DNA of 64,000 nucleotides. It comes from Pedobacter cryoconitis. GTDB lineage: Bacteria > Bacteroidota > Bacteroidia > Sphingobacteriales > Sphingobacteriaceae. Position numbers and translations under genes: made by a program. Positions 54,369 through 63,801 of the stretch are shown one piece after another; within the stretch, counting starts at the first letter, position 1, and each line of letters begins with the position of its first letter. The stretch spans positions 2,170,001-2,234,000 of the forward strand of contig NZ_JACHCG010000001.1 of the NCBI RefSeq assembly GCF_014200595.1, in the 5' to 3' direction. Under the pieces are notes generated by a model. It made no database searches. It was given only the letters and a program-made list of their open reading frames with translations, and had not been told where the DNA came from.

Positions 54369-55043
54369 TTAGCTGCTAAATTTGTAGCCTACGCCATACA
54401 TAGATTTAATGTAGTCATTACATCCCGCTTCCACCAGCTTTTTTCTCAGATTCTTAATATGTGTATAGATAAAGTCAAAGTGATCAGAAAGATCAATTTC
54501 ATCACCCCAAAGATGTTCTGCAAGCGCACTTTTAGTAATTACTTTCCGTTGATTGGCAATAAAATAGACCAGCAGGTCATATTCTTTTTTGGTCAGATTG
54601 ATATTGGTTTCGCCTACTGTTGTCCGCATGGCCAGGGTATCAATATTGATTTCGTGGAAAACAATCAGGTTATTTCCATCAAAACTTTTCCTTCTTACAA
54701 TAGCTGATACTCTTGCTTTTAGCTCAGACAAATGAAAGGGTTTAACGAGGTAATCATCAGCACCCAAATTAAGTCCGGACAGTTTATCATCCAGAGAATG
54801 CCTTGCTGAAATAATCAGTACCCCATCTGTTTTATGCATTTGCTTCAGCTTGCGTAAAAGCTCCATTCCATCGCCATCCGGCAAAGTAAGGTCAAGCACA
54901 ATACAGTCGTAATTATAAATATTTATTTTAGTTAATGCTGCCGCGTAATCCTCTGCTGTTTCACAAATGTTCCCTTCTTCAGTGAAATATGCAATGATGC
55001 TGTCCCTCAGGGCTGTTTCATCTTCTACTAAGAGGATTTTCAT
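54369..55043 (-). CDS. OmpR/PhoB-type response regulator
   Basis: A 224-residue two-component regulator with a receiver (about 1-115; Asp51 phosphoacceptor in VLDLTLPDGDG, Lys in LVKPF near 101) and a winged-helix Trans_reg_C domain (about 130-222). Its ATG overlaps the stop of the NADH dehydrogenase gene by four bases (ATGA), and the kinase starts 22 bases after its stop. It regulates unknown targets, possibly its own operon. Confidence 0.95.
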   Translation of the reverse strand: MKILLVEDETALRDSIIAYFTEEGNICETAEDYAAALTKINIYNYDCIVLDLTLPDGDGMELLRKLKQMHKTDGVLIISARHSLDDKLSGLNLGADDYLVKPFHLSELKARVSAIVRRKSFDGNNLIVFHEINIDTLAMRTTVGETNINLTKKEYDLLVYFIANQRKVITKSALAEHLWGDEIDLSDHFDFIYTHIKNLRKKLVEAGCNDYIKSMYGVGYKFSS

Positions 55044-56320
55044 GGTGCAGGTTCCTCATGGATATCAACAGGTCTGATAATCATCCTTAAAGACTGATCT
55101 TTGGAAAAGTAAGCTACAGTCCAGTTGTAGAAAGTCCTGAACCTGTTACGGTAAGAAATTAATGACATCAGGTGAATAAATAACCACGCAAGCCACGCTA
55201 TAAATCCGTTCAGGTGAATCCTTGGTTTTGGTAAATCTACTACTGCCTTATTGCTTCCTATAATTGCCATGCTTCCCCTGTCTTTATAAATGAAACTGCG
55301 CGGCACTTTTTGTTCTGCAATACGGATAAAATTCGAAGCCAGGTTTCTACCCTGCTGAATTGCAACTTGTGCAACCTGCGGGTGACCTTCCGGATAACCA
55401 GGATCACCGGATTGCATAGCGGTATCACCAATGGCATAAATATTTTCCAGTCCCTGTACTTTATGGAAGCCGTCAACGGTCATTCTTTTTCCACGTCCAT
55501 AACTCGTCGCAGGGATTCCTTTAAAACTCATTGCACTGACACCCGCTGCCCAGATCAGGTTCTTGGTGGCAATTTCCGTTCCGTCAGAAAGGATCACTTT
55601 ATCATTCACGAAATCGTTTACATGGCTGTTCAGCAAGATCTTCACCCCTAATTTAGTCAGAGATTCGTAAGTGTTCACCTGAGATTTTGTACTCATGGGC
55701 TTCAGCAAAGCTGCCCCGCCATCAACAAGGTAGATCTGAGCACCTGTATTTTTCAATTCAGGATAATCTTTATGCATGATATTATGGCGCATCTCTGCGA
55801 ACATTCCTGAAATCTCCACTCCTGTAGGCCCGCCACCAGCAATAACAATAGTCAGGCTTTTTGCAATCTCTGCTCTGTCTTTGGTGATCGTAGCTTCTTC
55901 GAAATGCGTGAGTAACTTATTACGCATTTGTATCGCATCACTCAGTGTTTTCATTGGAATGGCGTTTTTCTTCACGTTCTCCATCCCAAAATAGTTCGTC
56001 TCTGCACCAGTTGCAAATACGAGTTCATCATATTCAATAGTCCCGTTGCTCAATACAAGCTGACGGGATTCGGGAATTACCTGAAGTAACTCGCCCAATC
56101 TGAAATGTAAGTTGCTTTTATTTCTGAATAGTTTACGGATCGGATAACTGATACTGGAAGGTTCCAGAAATGCCGTAGCCACCTGGTAAATCAATGGTGG
56201 GAAGAAATTATAATTGTTTTTATCTACCAGGGTAACTTGATAGTGTTTCTTTTTTCCAAGTTCCAGGGCTAAGTTAATGCCTGCAAACCCTCCGCCTATA
56301 ATAACTATTCGTTTCTGCAT
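55040..56320 (-). CDS. ndh: Type II NADH dehydrogenase (NDH-2-like FAD oxidoreductase)
   Basis: A 426-residue single-subunit flavoprotein that passes electrons from NADH to quinone without pumping protons. FAD-binding GGGFAGINLALEL (8-20) and NADH-binding GGGPTGVEISG (about 165-175) motifs are visible; NYNFFPPLIYQVATAFLEPSSI (about 38-60) and a hydrophobic C-terminal stretch (about 377-397) anchor it to the membrane. It heads an operon with a two-component system and starts with translational coupling to it. Other quinone-linked oxidoreductases (Sqr-like) are less likely, as the conserved cysteines are absent. Confidence 0.88.
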   Translation of the reverse strand: MQKRIVIIGGGFAGINLALELGKKKHYQVTLVDKNNYNFFPPLIYQVATAFLEPSSISYPIRKLFRNKSNLHFRLGELLQVIPESRQLVLSNGTIEYDELVFATGAETNYFGMENVKKNAIPMKTLSDAIQMRNKLLTHFEEATITKDRAEIAKSLTIVIAGGGPTGVEISGMFAEMRHNIMHKDYPELKNTGAQIYLVDGGAALLKPMSTKSQVNTYESLTKLGVKILLNSHVNDFVNDKVILSDGTEIATKNLIWAAGVSAMSFKGIPATSYGRGKRMTVDGFHKVQGLENIYAIGDTAMQSGDPGYPEGHPQVAQVAIQQGRNLASNFIRIAEQKVPRSFIYKDRGSMAIIGSNKAVVDLPKPRIHLNGFIAWLAWLFIHLMSLISYRNRFRTFYNWTVAYFSKDQSLRMIIRPVDIHEEPAP

Positions 56321-56333
56321 AATTTATATTTTA

Positions 56334-56364
56334 ACTATCAGCGCCGGGAACACCTGGTGATAGT
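56334..56364. repeat. Short inverted repeat in the ndh leader
   Basis: ACTATCA (56334-56340) and TGATAGT (56358-56364) are complementary and separated by 17 bases rich in G and C. It lies 14-44 bases upstream of the ndh start and could form an mRNA leader hairpin or be an operator. Confidence 0.3.
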
Positions 56365-56427
56365 CTCTGACTAATGACAGTTAAAAGTAAATAATGTTTT
56401 GAAACCTGAATGTAAAAATTATTATAG

Positions 56428-57621
56428 TTAAGCTGGCAGGCTGATTTTACCCATAGTCACGCCTGGTATTCCACGGCGATGGCCAAAATCAGTTTGTCCG
56501 CCTGCTACACACTCATTCGCGAGTAACGCAAAAAGCACTGCTTCTTTAGCATCCGGATCTATCCCTAAATCAGCAGTATCATTCACTGAAAATCCTAATC
56601 CTTCGCTGATCTGCTGCACCAAAAGCGGATTGTGCATTCCACCTCCGCTTAAATAAACTTTAAACGGCTGCGCACCAATAGCCTGTTTGATCGCAGTAAC
56701 GATACTGATCGCGGTAAATTCACAAAGTGAGGCTAAGGTATCTTCTTTGGAAAGCATGAGCTGTCCGGTGGCTTCTTTTGCGTTTTCCAGATAAGACAAA
56801 TTGAATAATTCAGGCCCTGTAGTGCGCGGAAAAGGTTGTTCAAAAAATGGATGAGCTAATAGGGCTTTAACAAGTTCAGGGTTCGGAATTCCGGCTTTTG
56901 CTATTGCTGCATCCTGATCATAATATTTACCCGGATAATTGAGTTGTACAAATTGATCCATTAAGGTATTACCGGGGCCAACATCTGTAGAAAATACGAG
57001 ATCAGGATTTCTGCCTCCGGGCAGATAAGTAAAATTCGATATGCCGCCAATATTTAATAATATCCTGTTTTCAACCGGACTGGAAAGCAATAAGTAATCT
57101 CCATAAACGGCCAATGGTGCACCTTCTCCACCAGCAGCCACATGTTTCTGTCTAAAGTCGCTCAGTGTGATTATCCCTGTTTGTACGGCAATATGATCGC
57201 CATCCCCTATTTGCAGTGTAGCATTGGGGTAAGAGTCCAGCTGATGCAGGGAAACAGGTGCATGAAAGATGGTCTGTCCATGGCTCGCTATCAAATCAAC
57301 GGAGGCAGCCGGGTATCCCCATTCCTTTAAAGCTTCTAAAACCAGCTGCGCAGAATAACTTCCGATAACTGCATTTAACAAAGTAACTTTCTGCAATTCT
57401 ACCTGTGTTTTGAAGGAAATCGCTTTCAATTCTTCTTTAAACTGCTGACTATAAGGCATTGTAATAAAATGCAGCACCTTGACTTTAGTTTCCAGTCCTG
57501 ATCCGGTGAATTCACATAAAGCAATGTCTAAACCATCCAAAGAGGTTCCGGACATTAATCCGGCAATTATTCTGGAAGGGGCTGCGGCTATTCTGGCTAA
57601 ATCAGAGAGGTGGACATTCAT
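56428..57621 (-). CDS. anmK: Anhydro-N-acetylmuramic acid kinase
   Basis: A 397-residue sugar kinase that phosphorylates 1,6-anhydroMurNAc released during peptidoglycan turnover, giving MurNAc-6-phosphate. The N-terminal GLMSGTSLDGLDIA (about 21-34) and the GPGNTLMDQF (about 213-222) and YLSGGGMHNP (about 323-332) segments are diagnostic. It starts four bases after the stop of the acvB/virJ-type gene, so it belongs to the mprF operon. Cytoplasmic; no murQ or muropeptide permease is seen next to it. Confidence 0.96.
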   Translation of the reverse strand: MNVHLSDLARIAAAPSRIIAGLMSGTSLDGLDIALCEFTGSGLETKVKVLHFITMPYSQQFKEELKAISFKTQVELQKVTLLNAVIGSYSAQLVLEALKEWGYPAASVDLIASHGQTIFHAPVSLHQLDSYPNATLQIGDGDHIAVQTGIITLSDFRQKHVAAGGEGAPLAVYGDYLLLSSPVENRILLNIGGISNFTYLPGGRNPDLVFSTDVGPGNTLMDQFVQLNYPGKYYDQDAAIAKAGIPNPELVKALLAHPFFEQPFPRTTGPELFNLSYLENAKEATGQLMLSKEDTLASLCEFTAISIVTAIKQAIGAQPFKVYLSGGGMHNPLLVQQISEGLGFSVNDTADLGIDPDAKEAVLFALLANECVAGGQTDFGHRRGIPGVTMGKISLPA

Positions 57622-57625
57622 ATTT

Positions 57626-59059
57626 CTATTGAGGGATGCTTTTTAAAAGATCGAGTGATAGTCCCTGGAAATTATCACCAAAATGATGATCACCCGGAAC
57701 CAGTTCTGTTTTCAAACCTGCTTTGATAAATTTTGAGGCGATACCACCGCCTTCTTCTGTTCCAAAAAAACTGATTACAGGTACGTTTTTGATCTTTTTC
57801 ATCTCAGCCTGCACATTATACGTTTCTGTAGTACTGCCAAAACTAAGCATATCCAATACATGAATTTCAAAGTCGGCAGTGACATCCGGCGATAAAGAAA
57901 GTACAGCCGAAAGACGTGATTTCAAAGCAGGGTCTAACCGGTCGGCAACAAAAGGAACAACTGATGCACCAAAGGAATAACCCGCCAATACAAATTTCTC
58001 TTTGTTAAACTGAGCAGTATAATGCAGGATGGCCTTGCTCAGATCTGAGGTGGTTTTCTCAGGTGTGCGGGCATCCCAGAAATATTTTTGTGCATCCAGA
58101 CCGACTACAGACAGCCCTCTTTCTGCAAGAGATTCTGCAAGTGACTGATCAAAACTTGTCCATCCGCCATCTCCTGAAATCATCAGCACCAAAGGAAGGT
58201 TATCCTTTTTAGCAGCAGGAATAATTGTTAAAGGCAAATCTTCTCCATAGAGTTTGATCGCCTGCGTTTTCAATTCTTTATTTTCCCCTTGTTTACGTTC
58301 TGCAAAAGATGGTGCATTAATTACTTTTTGAAAAGCGGCTTTGAATTGTGGCTCCCATTCACTGGTCACAGCAAAACCATGTCCCACTTTTGGCAATTCA
58401 ATCAGTTCTGCCATTGGCATATCTTTCAAAAAAGAGGCGGTGGCAGCATAAGGACAGGCTTCATCTTTAAATCCATTCAGGACAATAAAGGGAGCAGTGA
58501 GCTTTTCAGTCCTTTCCAGCCAGAAGGAAACACCCGGTTTAAGCACGTGCTGTGTTAATCCGCTTCCTTTACAAAAAGGTTTTTTAGCGACAATATCCGG
58601 GCAAAAACCTAAAGCAACAGCACCTTTAAAAGTGTTGGCAGGTGCCTGGGCCAGAATTCCGTAAATCAGCGTTGCTCCGTAAGAATAACCAACCAGCACA
58701 GGTTTGGTATAATTACTGAATTTGTATTTTTTCTGAATCATTAAACTCAGCTGCTCGAAATCGGCAGCGGGATAATAACAGTCAGTTTTACGTTTTGATA
58801 AGGCTTTCTGATAATTCCGGGCATCGATACCCAGCACCAATGCGCCTTGCGCGGTAAGCTCCTGAGCCATATCAATAACACCGTCTTTCCAGCCTCCGTC
58901 ACCAGAAACAAACAGGACAACTGAGGTTGGCTTTTGAACAGGGCGGTAAATCGTGATTTTACCAAAGGCACCATACCGAAGAGATTCTTCTCCTTTTATC
59001 GCAAACGATGGTTTGCCGAAACAAAATAACATTGCGATCACGAGAATCAATCTTTTCAT
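57626..59059 (-). CDS. AcvB/VirJ-family aminoacyl-phosphatidylglycerol hydrolase
   Basis: A 477-residue exported protein made of two alpha/beta-hydrolase repeats. After a signal peptide (1-20) comes a first VirJ-type unit (about 45-250) with SGDGGW and GYSYGA (Ser126), and a second (about 285-475) with SGDGGW and GYSFGA (Ser362). In Agrobacterium AcvB hydrolyses lysyl-phosphatidylglycerol in the periplasm and is encoded with the synthase LpiA (MprF); here the mprF gene ends nine bases upstream. It probably reverses or balances the lipid modification. It is followed at four bases by anmK. Whether both serines are active is not known. Confidence 0.85.
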   Translation of the reverse strand: MKRLILVIAMLFCFGKPSFAIKGEESLRYGAFGKITIYRPVQKPTSVVLFVSGDGGWKDGVIDMAQELTAQGALVLGIDARNYQKALSKRKTDCYYPAADFEQLSLMIQKKYKFSNYTKPVLVGYSYGATLIYGILAQAPANTFKGAVALGFCPDIVAKKPFCKGSGLTQHVLKPGVSFWLERTEKLTAPFIVLNGFKDEACPYAATASFLKDMPMAELIELPKVGHGFAVTSEWEPQFKAAFQKVINAPSFAERKQGENKELKTQAIKLYGEDLPLTIIPAAKKDNLPLVLMISGDGGWTSFDQSLAESLAERGLSVVGLDAQKYFWDARTPEKTTSDLSKAILHYTAQFNKEKFVLAGYSFGASVVPFVADRLDPALKSRLSAVLSLSPDVTADFEIHVLDMLSFGSTTETYNVQAEMKKIKNVPVISFFGTEEGGGIASKFIKAGLKTELVPGDHHFGDNFQGLSLDLLKSIPQ

Positions 59060-59068
59060 AGGCTCATT

Positions 59069-61663
59069 TTAAGGTTTAATCACTTTGGACAATACTGCCG
59101 GAATTTGAATAAGGTCATAATCCTGTGCATAAATCAGGTATTTATTATGCCATACTGGTGAAAATTTATCCTTCGCATCTCTGAGCCCTTTGTAATGAGA
59201 GAAAGATTTGATCTTCTCATAAGCAAATTTCAAGGAGCGTTCAGGAAGGTTCTTTGGATCATTCAAGCCTGATAAGGGTGCAAAACCAATATTAACTGAA
59301 GTATATCCTTTTTCTTTCAAGTGTTTAAATAACTCCACCAGAATAAAGTCAATAACACCGTTTGGTGCATCTGCTGTTTTTCTGATCAGATCGTAAGTAC
59401 CTTCCCCTTTAGCATAGTCAGGAATGATATTTAAAAAGGCAACAATCTTTTCTTCCGAATTCTCTACAGTGATGATCGTTTGATTTTTCAGTTCTTCCCA
59501 GTCAAACATTCCCTGAGAGAAAACAATCTCTTCCCGTTCTGTTTCTGCCAGCCATTCGTCAGAGACTGATTTTATTTTTTGCAACAGACCGTCCTTAACC
59601 GGTGCTTCGTAGATCTTGCTATGGTATCCTTTTTCACCTACCTTTTTAAGCGCATTACGGATTGATTTTCTATTTCCTCCATCCAGCGTAAAAGTAGTCA
59701 GGTTAACCACCCCTTCCTGACCTAAGAATAAACGCTTTTTACCACTTTGGGTAAAGGCATCCACATTTTCTTCAGCTACACGGTAGTAAAAGCTTTTCAT
59801 GCCGCTTTCAAAGCAATACTTATCAAATGATTTGATAAACGCTTTTAAGTTTTCAGGAGCCGTCACAGGTGATTCCAGCACTACGGCAAAGTTTCCGGCG
59901 ATCCGGTAAGAAATAAAGCCCTCCAGATCTGGCGAGCGGTAAATCAGCTTATCAGGATAGGTTTTGAAATAATCCATCGCTGAGTTTCCATATTGATCCA
60001 ATTGAGTTCTTGCCCAGTCGAATTCTTCTGCATCGGTTGTGTCTTTGATAATATATGGACGGATCAAAGTATAAACCAAGAAGGCTACAGACAAGAATCC
60101 ACTAATATTGATAGAATACAGAAATCCTCTTGCAAAAGCATCCTGTGGCATAAGATCACTACTATCAATCAGCACAAAATTCTCTAAAGTATATTTTATA
60201 GATTGAAGGATCCCGAAATCAACGTTAAAGTGTTTGGCATCCAGGAAATAAAAACCAATAGTACCGTATAAAACTACCGCAACAACACTGAGTAAGGTCG
60301 TTTGAATACCTATAAAGCGAAGTCTGGAGTTATGTTTAACATAATATTCTTTTCTGGAAGCAATCAGGCCGATAATAACGATGACTGAATAAAGTGCTTC
60401 TTCATAATCAAAAGCCTTGGTCAGGTTTCCAAACAGCGAGAATACACATAAACTTAAGGCAAAGTACCAGGCCATTTTAAGTCCCCGGAGCATGAATGCA
60501 GCAGTAACCAGTAAAAACAAGCCGACTACAAGTACAAAATAGTTTGAGGCTGCAATAGCTGAGATCGGCAGAAAGTTCTTTAAGAACACCAATCTTTCGT
60601 GAATTGCCGGTGTGAGTACGGAAACTATATTTACAATTCCTAAAGCCAGGATCATCAGTGCTGGTACGATACGCATCAGTAATTTATTGATTTTAACCAG
60701 GAAGCTTAAAGCACCTAATAACATTGGGATCCAGAATTCCATGAAACGATAAAGGAAAGTAACCGATACTGCCGCTGCTTCTGAATAGCCTAAACGGATC
60801 AGCATAAAGGTCATTGAAGCCTCTACTGCACCTAAACCTCTTAAAAATGGAGAGATAATCAGGAATACAACGCCAACCACATAACTGATAGTAGCGATAA
60901 TGATAGACGGTTCAATATTCAGTGCTACCATAGCAATATAGATATGCACTACACCGATGATCTCGATCAGCATACTGTAAACGAACGTCCAGATAAAGCC
61001 GTTACGCTCAATTTTATTGCTTTTGAATTCTGCAAGAAAAACTTCTACGGAAGGGATGTATTTCACTAATAACTGATAAACCTTACCACTATTAGCTATA
61101 GACCTGTAAATCAAATATATACCACCTATTAAAACAAAAATGGAAATCAATCCGATCCATTCTCCCGCCCCTATACTTCCTTTGAAGATCGCATAAATAA
61201 ATACCGGGATAGCAATAACAACTACCGAAAGTATACCTACAAAACCATAAATGGATGAAGCAAAATTAATCTGAGATTTAGTTACCCCTTTTTTCTCGAT
61301 GTCTCCGCTAAAAAAAGCCAGTGAGGAAACTCCTCCTGCCGGAAGAAATACACTGACAAAGTTCCTTTTCAAGTACAACATGGTGGAATCAAGCAAATTA
61401 ACTTCACTTCCTACTGCTTTAAAGGCATATTTATACATTATACCGTGTACAAAAATGTAAACGACACTGAGTGCAATACCCAAGGTGATCCAATCCCATT
61501 TAGAGGTCAGAACAAGATGTTTTACTTGCTGGAGTTCTGCTTTTTCGTGTTGAATAAACCAGATGCCCAAACCAATAAAAAACAGCGTGAAAATATAACT
61601 CGCAATGATTTTATAATTGTCCTTTATAAAAGGGACCGGGTTATATTGTGCAGATAATTTCAT
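59069..61663 (-). CDS. mprF: Phosphatidylglycerol lysyltransferase / flippase
   Basis: An 864-residue bifunctional membrane protein. About 14 hydrophobic segments (to about residue 530) form the lipid flippase part, starting with KNYKIIASYIFTLFFIGLGIWF-type TM1. The C-terminal cytoplasmic domain (about 545-860) is the tRNA-dependent aminoacyl transferase (DUF2156 fold; e.g. ESPVTAPENLKAFIKSF, SVNIGFAPLSGL). It modifies phosphatidylglycerol with an amino acid (usually Lys or Ala) and moves it to the outer leaflet, giving resistance to cationic peptides and acid. First gene of the mprF-acvB-anmK operon, with a TACTTTTG -7 element upstream. Amino acid specificity not predictable. Confidence 0.95.
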   Translation of the reverse strand: MKLSAQYNPVPFIKDNYKIIASYIFTLFFIGLGIWFIQHEKAELQQVKHLVLTSKWDWITLGIALSVVYIFVHGIMYKYAFKAVGSEVNLLDSTMLYLKRNFVSVFLPAGGVSSLAFFSGDIEKKGVTKSQINFASSIYGFVGILSVVVIAIPVFIYAIFKGSIGAGEWIGLISIFVLIGGIYLIYRSIANSGKVYQLLVKYIPSVEVFLAEFKSNKIERNGFIWTFVYSMLIEIIGVVHIYIAMVALNIEPSIIIATISYVVGVVFLIISPFLRGLGAVEASMTFMLIRLGYSEAAAVSVTFLYRFMEFWIPMLLGALSFLVKINKLLMRIVPALMILALGIVNIVSVLTPAIHERLVFLKNFLPISAIAASNYFVLVVGLFLLVTAAFMLRGLKMAWYFALSLCVFSLFGNLTKAFDYEEALYSVIVIIGLIASRKEYYVKHNSRLRFIGIQTTLLSVVAVVLYGTIGFYFLDAKHFNVDFGILQSIKYTLENFVLIDSSDLMPQDAFARGFLYSINISGFLSVAFLVYTLIRPYIIKDTTDAEEFDWARTQLDQYGNSAMDYFKTYPDKLIYRSPDLEGFISYRIAGNFAVVLESPVTAPENLKAFIKSFDKYCFESGMKSFYYRVAEENVDAFTQSGKKRLFLGQEGVVNLTTFTLDGGNRKSIRNALKKVGEKGYHSKIYEAPVKDGLLQKIKSVSDEWLAETEREEIVFSQGMFDWEELKNQTIITVENSEEKIVAFLNIIPDYAKGEGTYDLIRKTADAPNGVIDFILVELFKHLKEKGYTSVNIGFAPLSGLNDPKNLPERSLKFAYEKIKSFSHYKGLRDAKDKFSPVWHNKYLIYAQDYDLIQIPAVLSKVIKP

Positions 61664-61699
61664 GTATAAGTAACGCTTTTCAAATAGTAATCAGGATAG

Positions 61700-61707
61700 C
61701 AAAAGTA
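61700..61707 (-). promoter_or_regulatory. mprF promoter, -7 element
   Basis: On the minus strand TACTTTTG matches TAnnTTTG and lies 36 bases upstream of the mprF ATG. A -33 TTG is not clear. Confidence 0.5.
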
Positions 61708-61754
61708 TGACATTTCTGCTGATTAAAGAATCTAATATGCCTAATTAGCCTAAA

Positions 61755-62984
61755 CTAATTCCTTAAAACGTTTTCTGCCATAGTTTGTTTTTTCTTTGTC
61801 CTTGATTTTGAAAAGATAACGATGCTGATTGCAATGAATGACCATAGCAGCATTTGCCAGGTAGAAAGTGCCCATCCTCCGTGTTTCCAGCACAGCAGGC
61901 CAAAAAAGGTCCCTATTCCTCCCCCAATAAAATAGGTAGTCATATAAATGGTATTTAAACGGCTGTGGGAGTTTTCGTCTAAGGAATAAATCCTGGTGAA
62001 ATTGGTAATCTGTGTTGCCTGTACCCCAATATCGAGTATAAATATGGCGATAATCATCACGATCACCGAAACTGGAAAGAGTTTAAGCAGTACCAGGCTG
62101 AATATAATCATACTAACACTGATGATTAACGATTTCTTCGTATTCCCTTTGTCTGCTAATTTCCCGAAATAAGGAGCTACTAATGCACCGCCAATCGCAA
62201 CAATACCGAAAAGCCCTATAGTATCTGCGTGGAAGCCAAAGGCCGGCCCGCTCAGATAAAAGGTTACGGTTGTCCAGAAAGAACAGAAAATACCAAATGT
62301 AAATGCACCCAGAATTGCCGACCTGCGCAGAAGCTCATGTTCTTTGACTAAAGCGAGTGTTGATTTAAGTAACTCAACATAAGTACCTGTAAATTTATGC
62401 TTTACATTTGGAAGATAAAGTTTTAAAAGCACAGTTATAGTTAAGACCATGACGGCCGAAATCGCATAAACGTAACGCCAGCCGAGCCAGTCGGTGATAA
62501 ATCCGCTGATTACCCTGGAGCCCAATATACCCACCAGAATTCCGCTAAAAACAATCCCAACGGTTTTACCCCGGTTTACCTTGTCCAGACTGGCGGCCAT
62601 AGGCAGGATAATTTGTGCGGGAGCTGAACATACCCCGATCAGCAGACTCAGTAGCCAGACAAAAACAACACCTTTAGCGACAACCATCAGGATCAGCATC
62701 ACGGCCAGGCTCAGCATCAAAATAAGAATCAGTTTTTTCCGGTCTACTTTATCGCCAAGAGGGATCAGGAAAAACATACCCAGGCCATAGCCCAGCTGTG
62801 CAAACATGGATACTCTTCCTATTTCTGCATCAGTAGCCTTCAAAGAAATTGCCATTTCCTTTAAGATTGGCTGATTGTAATAAATATTGGCAACAGTAAT
62901 ACCCGCAGCAACGGCCATTAACAAAATTGTACCTGATTTTAACGGGTCACCTTCCTGGTGCAGCTTCTTATTTTTACGATCCAT
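61755..62984 (-). CDS. MFS transporter (YnfM-like exporter)
   Basis: A 409-residue, 12-TM major facilitator. TM1-2 carry the GITVANIYYNQPILKEMA signature (about 34-51) and the loop between TM2 and TM3 has GDKVDRKKL (about 82-90), typical of the DHA1/YnfM-type drug or arabinose-efflux branch. It starts 16 bases after map on the same strand and may be co-transcribed or use a promoter inside that gap. Likely exports a drug or metabolite; substrate unknown. Confidence 0.9.
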   Translation of the reverse strand: MDRKNKKLHQEGDPLKSGTILLMAVAAGITVANIYYNQPILKEMAISLKATDAEIGRVSMFAQLGYGLGMFFLIPLGDKVDRKKLILILMLSLAVMLILMVVAKGVVFVWLLSLLIGVCSAPAQIILPMAASLDKVNRGKTVGIVFSGILVGILGSRVISGFITDWLGWRYVYAISAVMVLTITVLLKLYLPNVKHKFTGTYVELLKSTLALVKEHELLRRSAILGAFTFGIFCSFWTTVTFYLSGPAFGFHADTIGLFGIVAIGGALVAPYFGKLADKGNTKKSLIISVSMIIFSLVLLKLFPVSVIVMIIAIFILDIGVQATQITNFTRIYSLDENSHSRLNTIYMTTYFIGGGIGTFFGLLCWKHGGWALSTWQMLLWSFIAISIVIFSKSRTKKKQTMAENVLRN

Positions 62985-62991
62985 CTGACCG

Positions 62992-62999
62992 CAAAAATA
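62992..62999 (-). promoter_or_regulatory. TAnnTTTG element just upstream of the MFS start
   Basis: The minus strand reads TATTTTTG, an exact -7 consensus match, just after the map stop and seven bases before the MFS ATG. If used, transcription would start at or next to the start codon, giving an almost leaderless mRNA. No -33 box is evident, so chance is possible. Confidence 0.3.
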
Positions 63000-63000
63000 A

Positions 63001-63801
63001 CTAATAATAGGATGAATTCAGATTTCTGTTTGCTTTCTCTGCAATTTCTATCAAAGTATAATTTGATAAGATCATGGCATGCCCAGGTTTGACACAAACA
63101 TCATGTTCAAAGTGAACGGACGGTTTACCATCAGCTGTTCTGACTGTCCAGCCATCTTTTGACATATGGATATCTTTAGTACCCAGATTTACCATAGGCT
63201 CAATCGCAAGCACAAGATTTTCTTTCATCAGTATCCCTTCGTTTCTTCTTCCGTAGTTTGGTACCTGCGGATGTTCATGCATTGAACGGCCCAGACCATG
63301 GCCTACAAATTCTCTGACCACCCCATAACCATTCCCTTCTGCATGGCGTTGTATCGCACTGGAAATATTAGTTAAGTAACTGCCTGCCACAGCATTATTA
63401 ATGCCTTCATAAAGACATTCTTTAGTTACCCTCACCAAGTCTATAACTTCCTGGTCTGCTTCTCCTATAATGAAAGTATAGGCGTGATCTCCATGAAATT
63501 CGTTTTTAATAACCCCTATATCTACAGAAACAATATCACCGTCACTCAGCGGCTTGTCATTCGGCATACCATGTACCACCACATCATTTACTGAAGTACA
63601 AATATGATGCGGATAGCCTTCATAGTTAAGAAAGGATGGAATAGCACCATGATCCGCAATATATTCAGCTGCAAGTTTGTCCAGGGCCATCGTAGTGATC
63701 CCTGGCTTTAAAACCTTAGCGACTTCAGTCAGGGTGGAGCTAATTAAGGTAGCACTGATCCGGATCAATTCTACTTCTTCTTCTGTTTTAAGTATAATCA
63801 T
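63001..63801 (-). CDS. map: Type I methionine aminopeptidase
   Basis: A 266-residue enzyme that removes the initiator methionine from nascent proteins. The metal ligands of the pita-bread fold are visible: Asp in SVDIGV, Asp in GDHAYTF, His in GHGLGRSMHEHPQ, Glu in AIEPMV and Glu in HFEHDVCV. Length and motifs fit bacterial Map. Its start overlaps the end of an upstream gene by 14 bases and its stop lies 16 bases from the MFS gene, so it is within an operon. Confidence 0.97.
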   Translation of the reverse strand: MIILKTEEEVELIRISATLISSTLTEVAKVLKPGITTMALDKLAAEYIADHGAIPSFLNYEGYPHHICTSVNDVVVHGMPNDKPLSDGDIVSVDIGVIKNEFHGDHAYTFIIGEADQEVIDLVRVTKECLYEGINNAVAGSYLTNISSAIQRHAEGNGYGVVREFVGHGLGRSMHEHPQVPNYGRRNEGILMKENLVLAIEPMVNLGTKDIHMSKDGWTVRTADGKPSVHFEHDVCVKPGHAMILSNYTLIEIAEKANRNLNSSYY

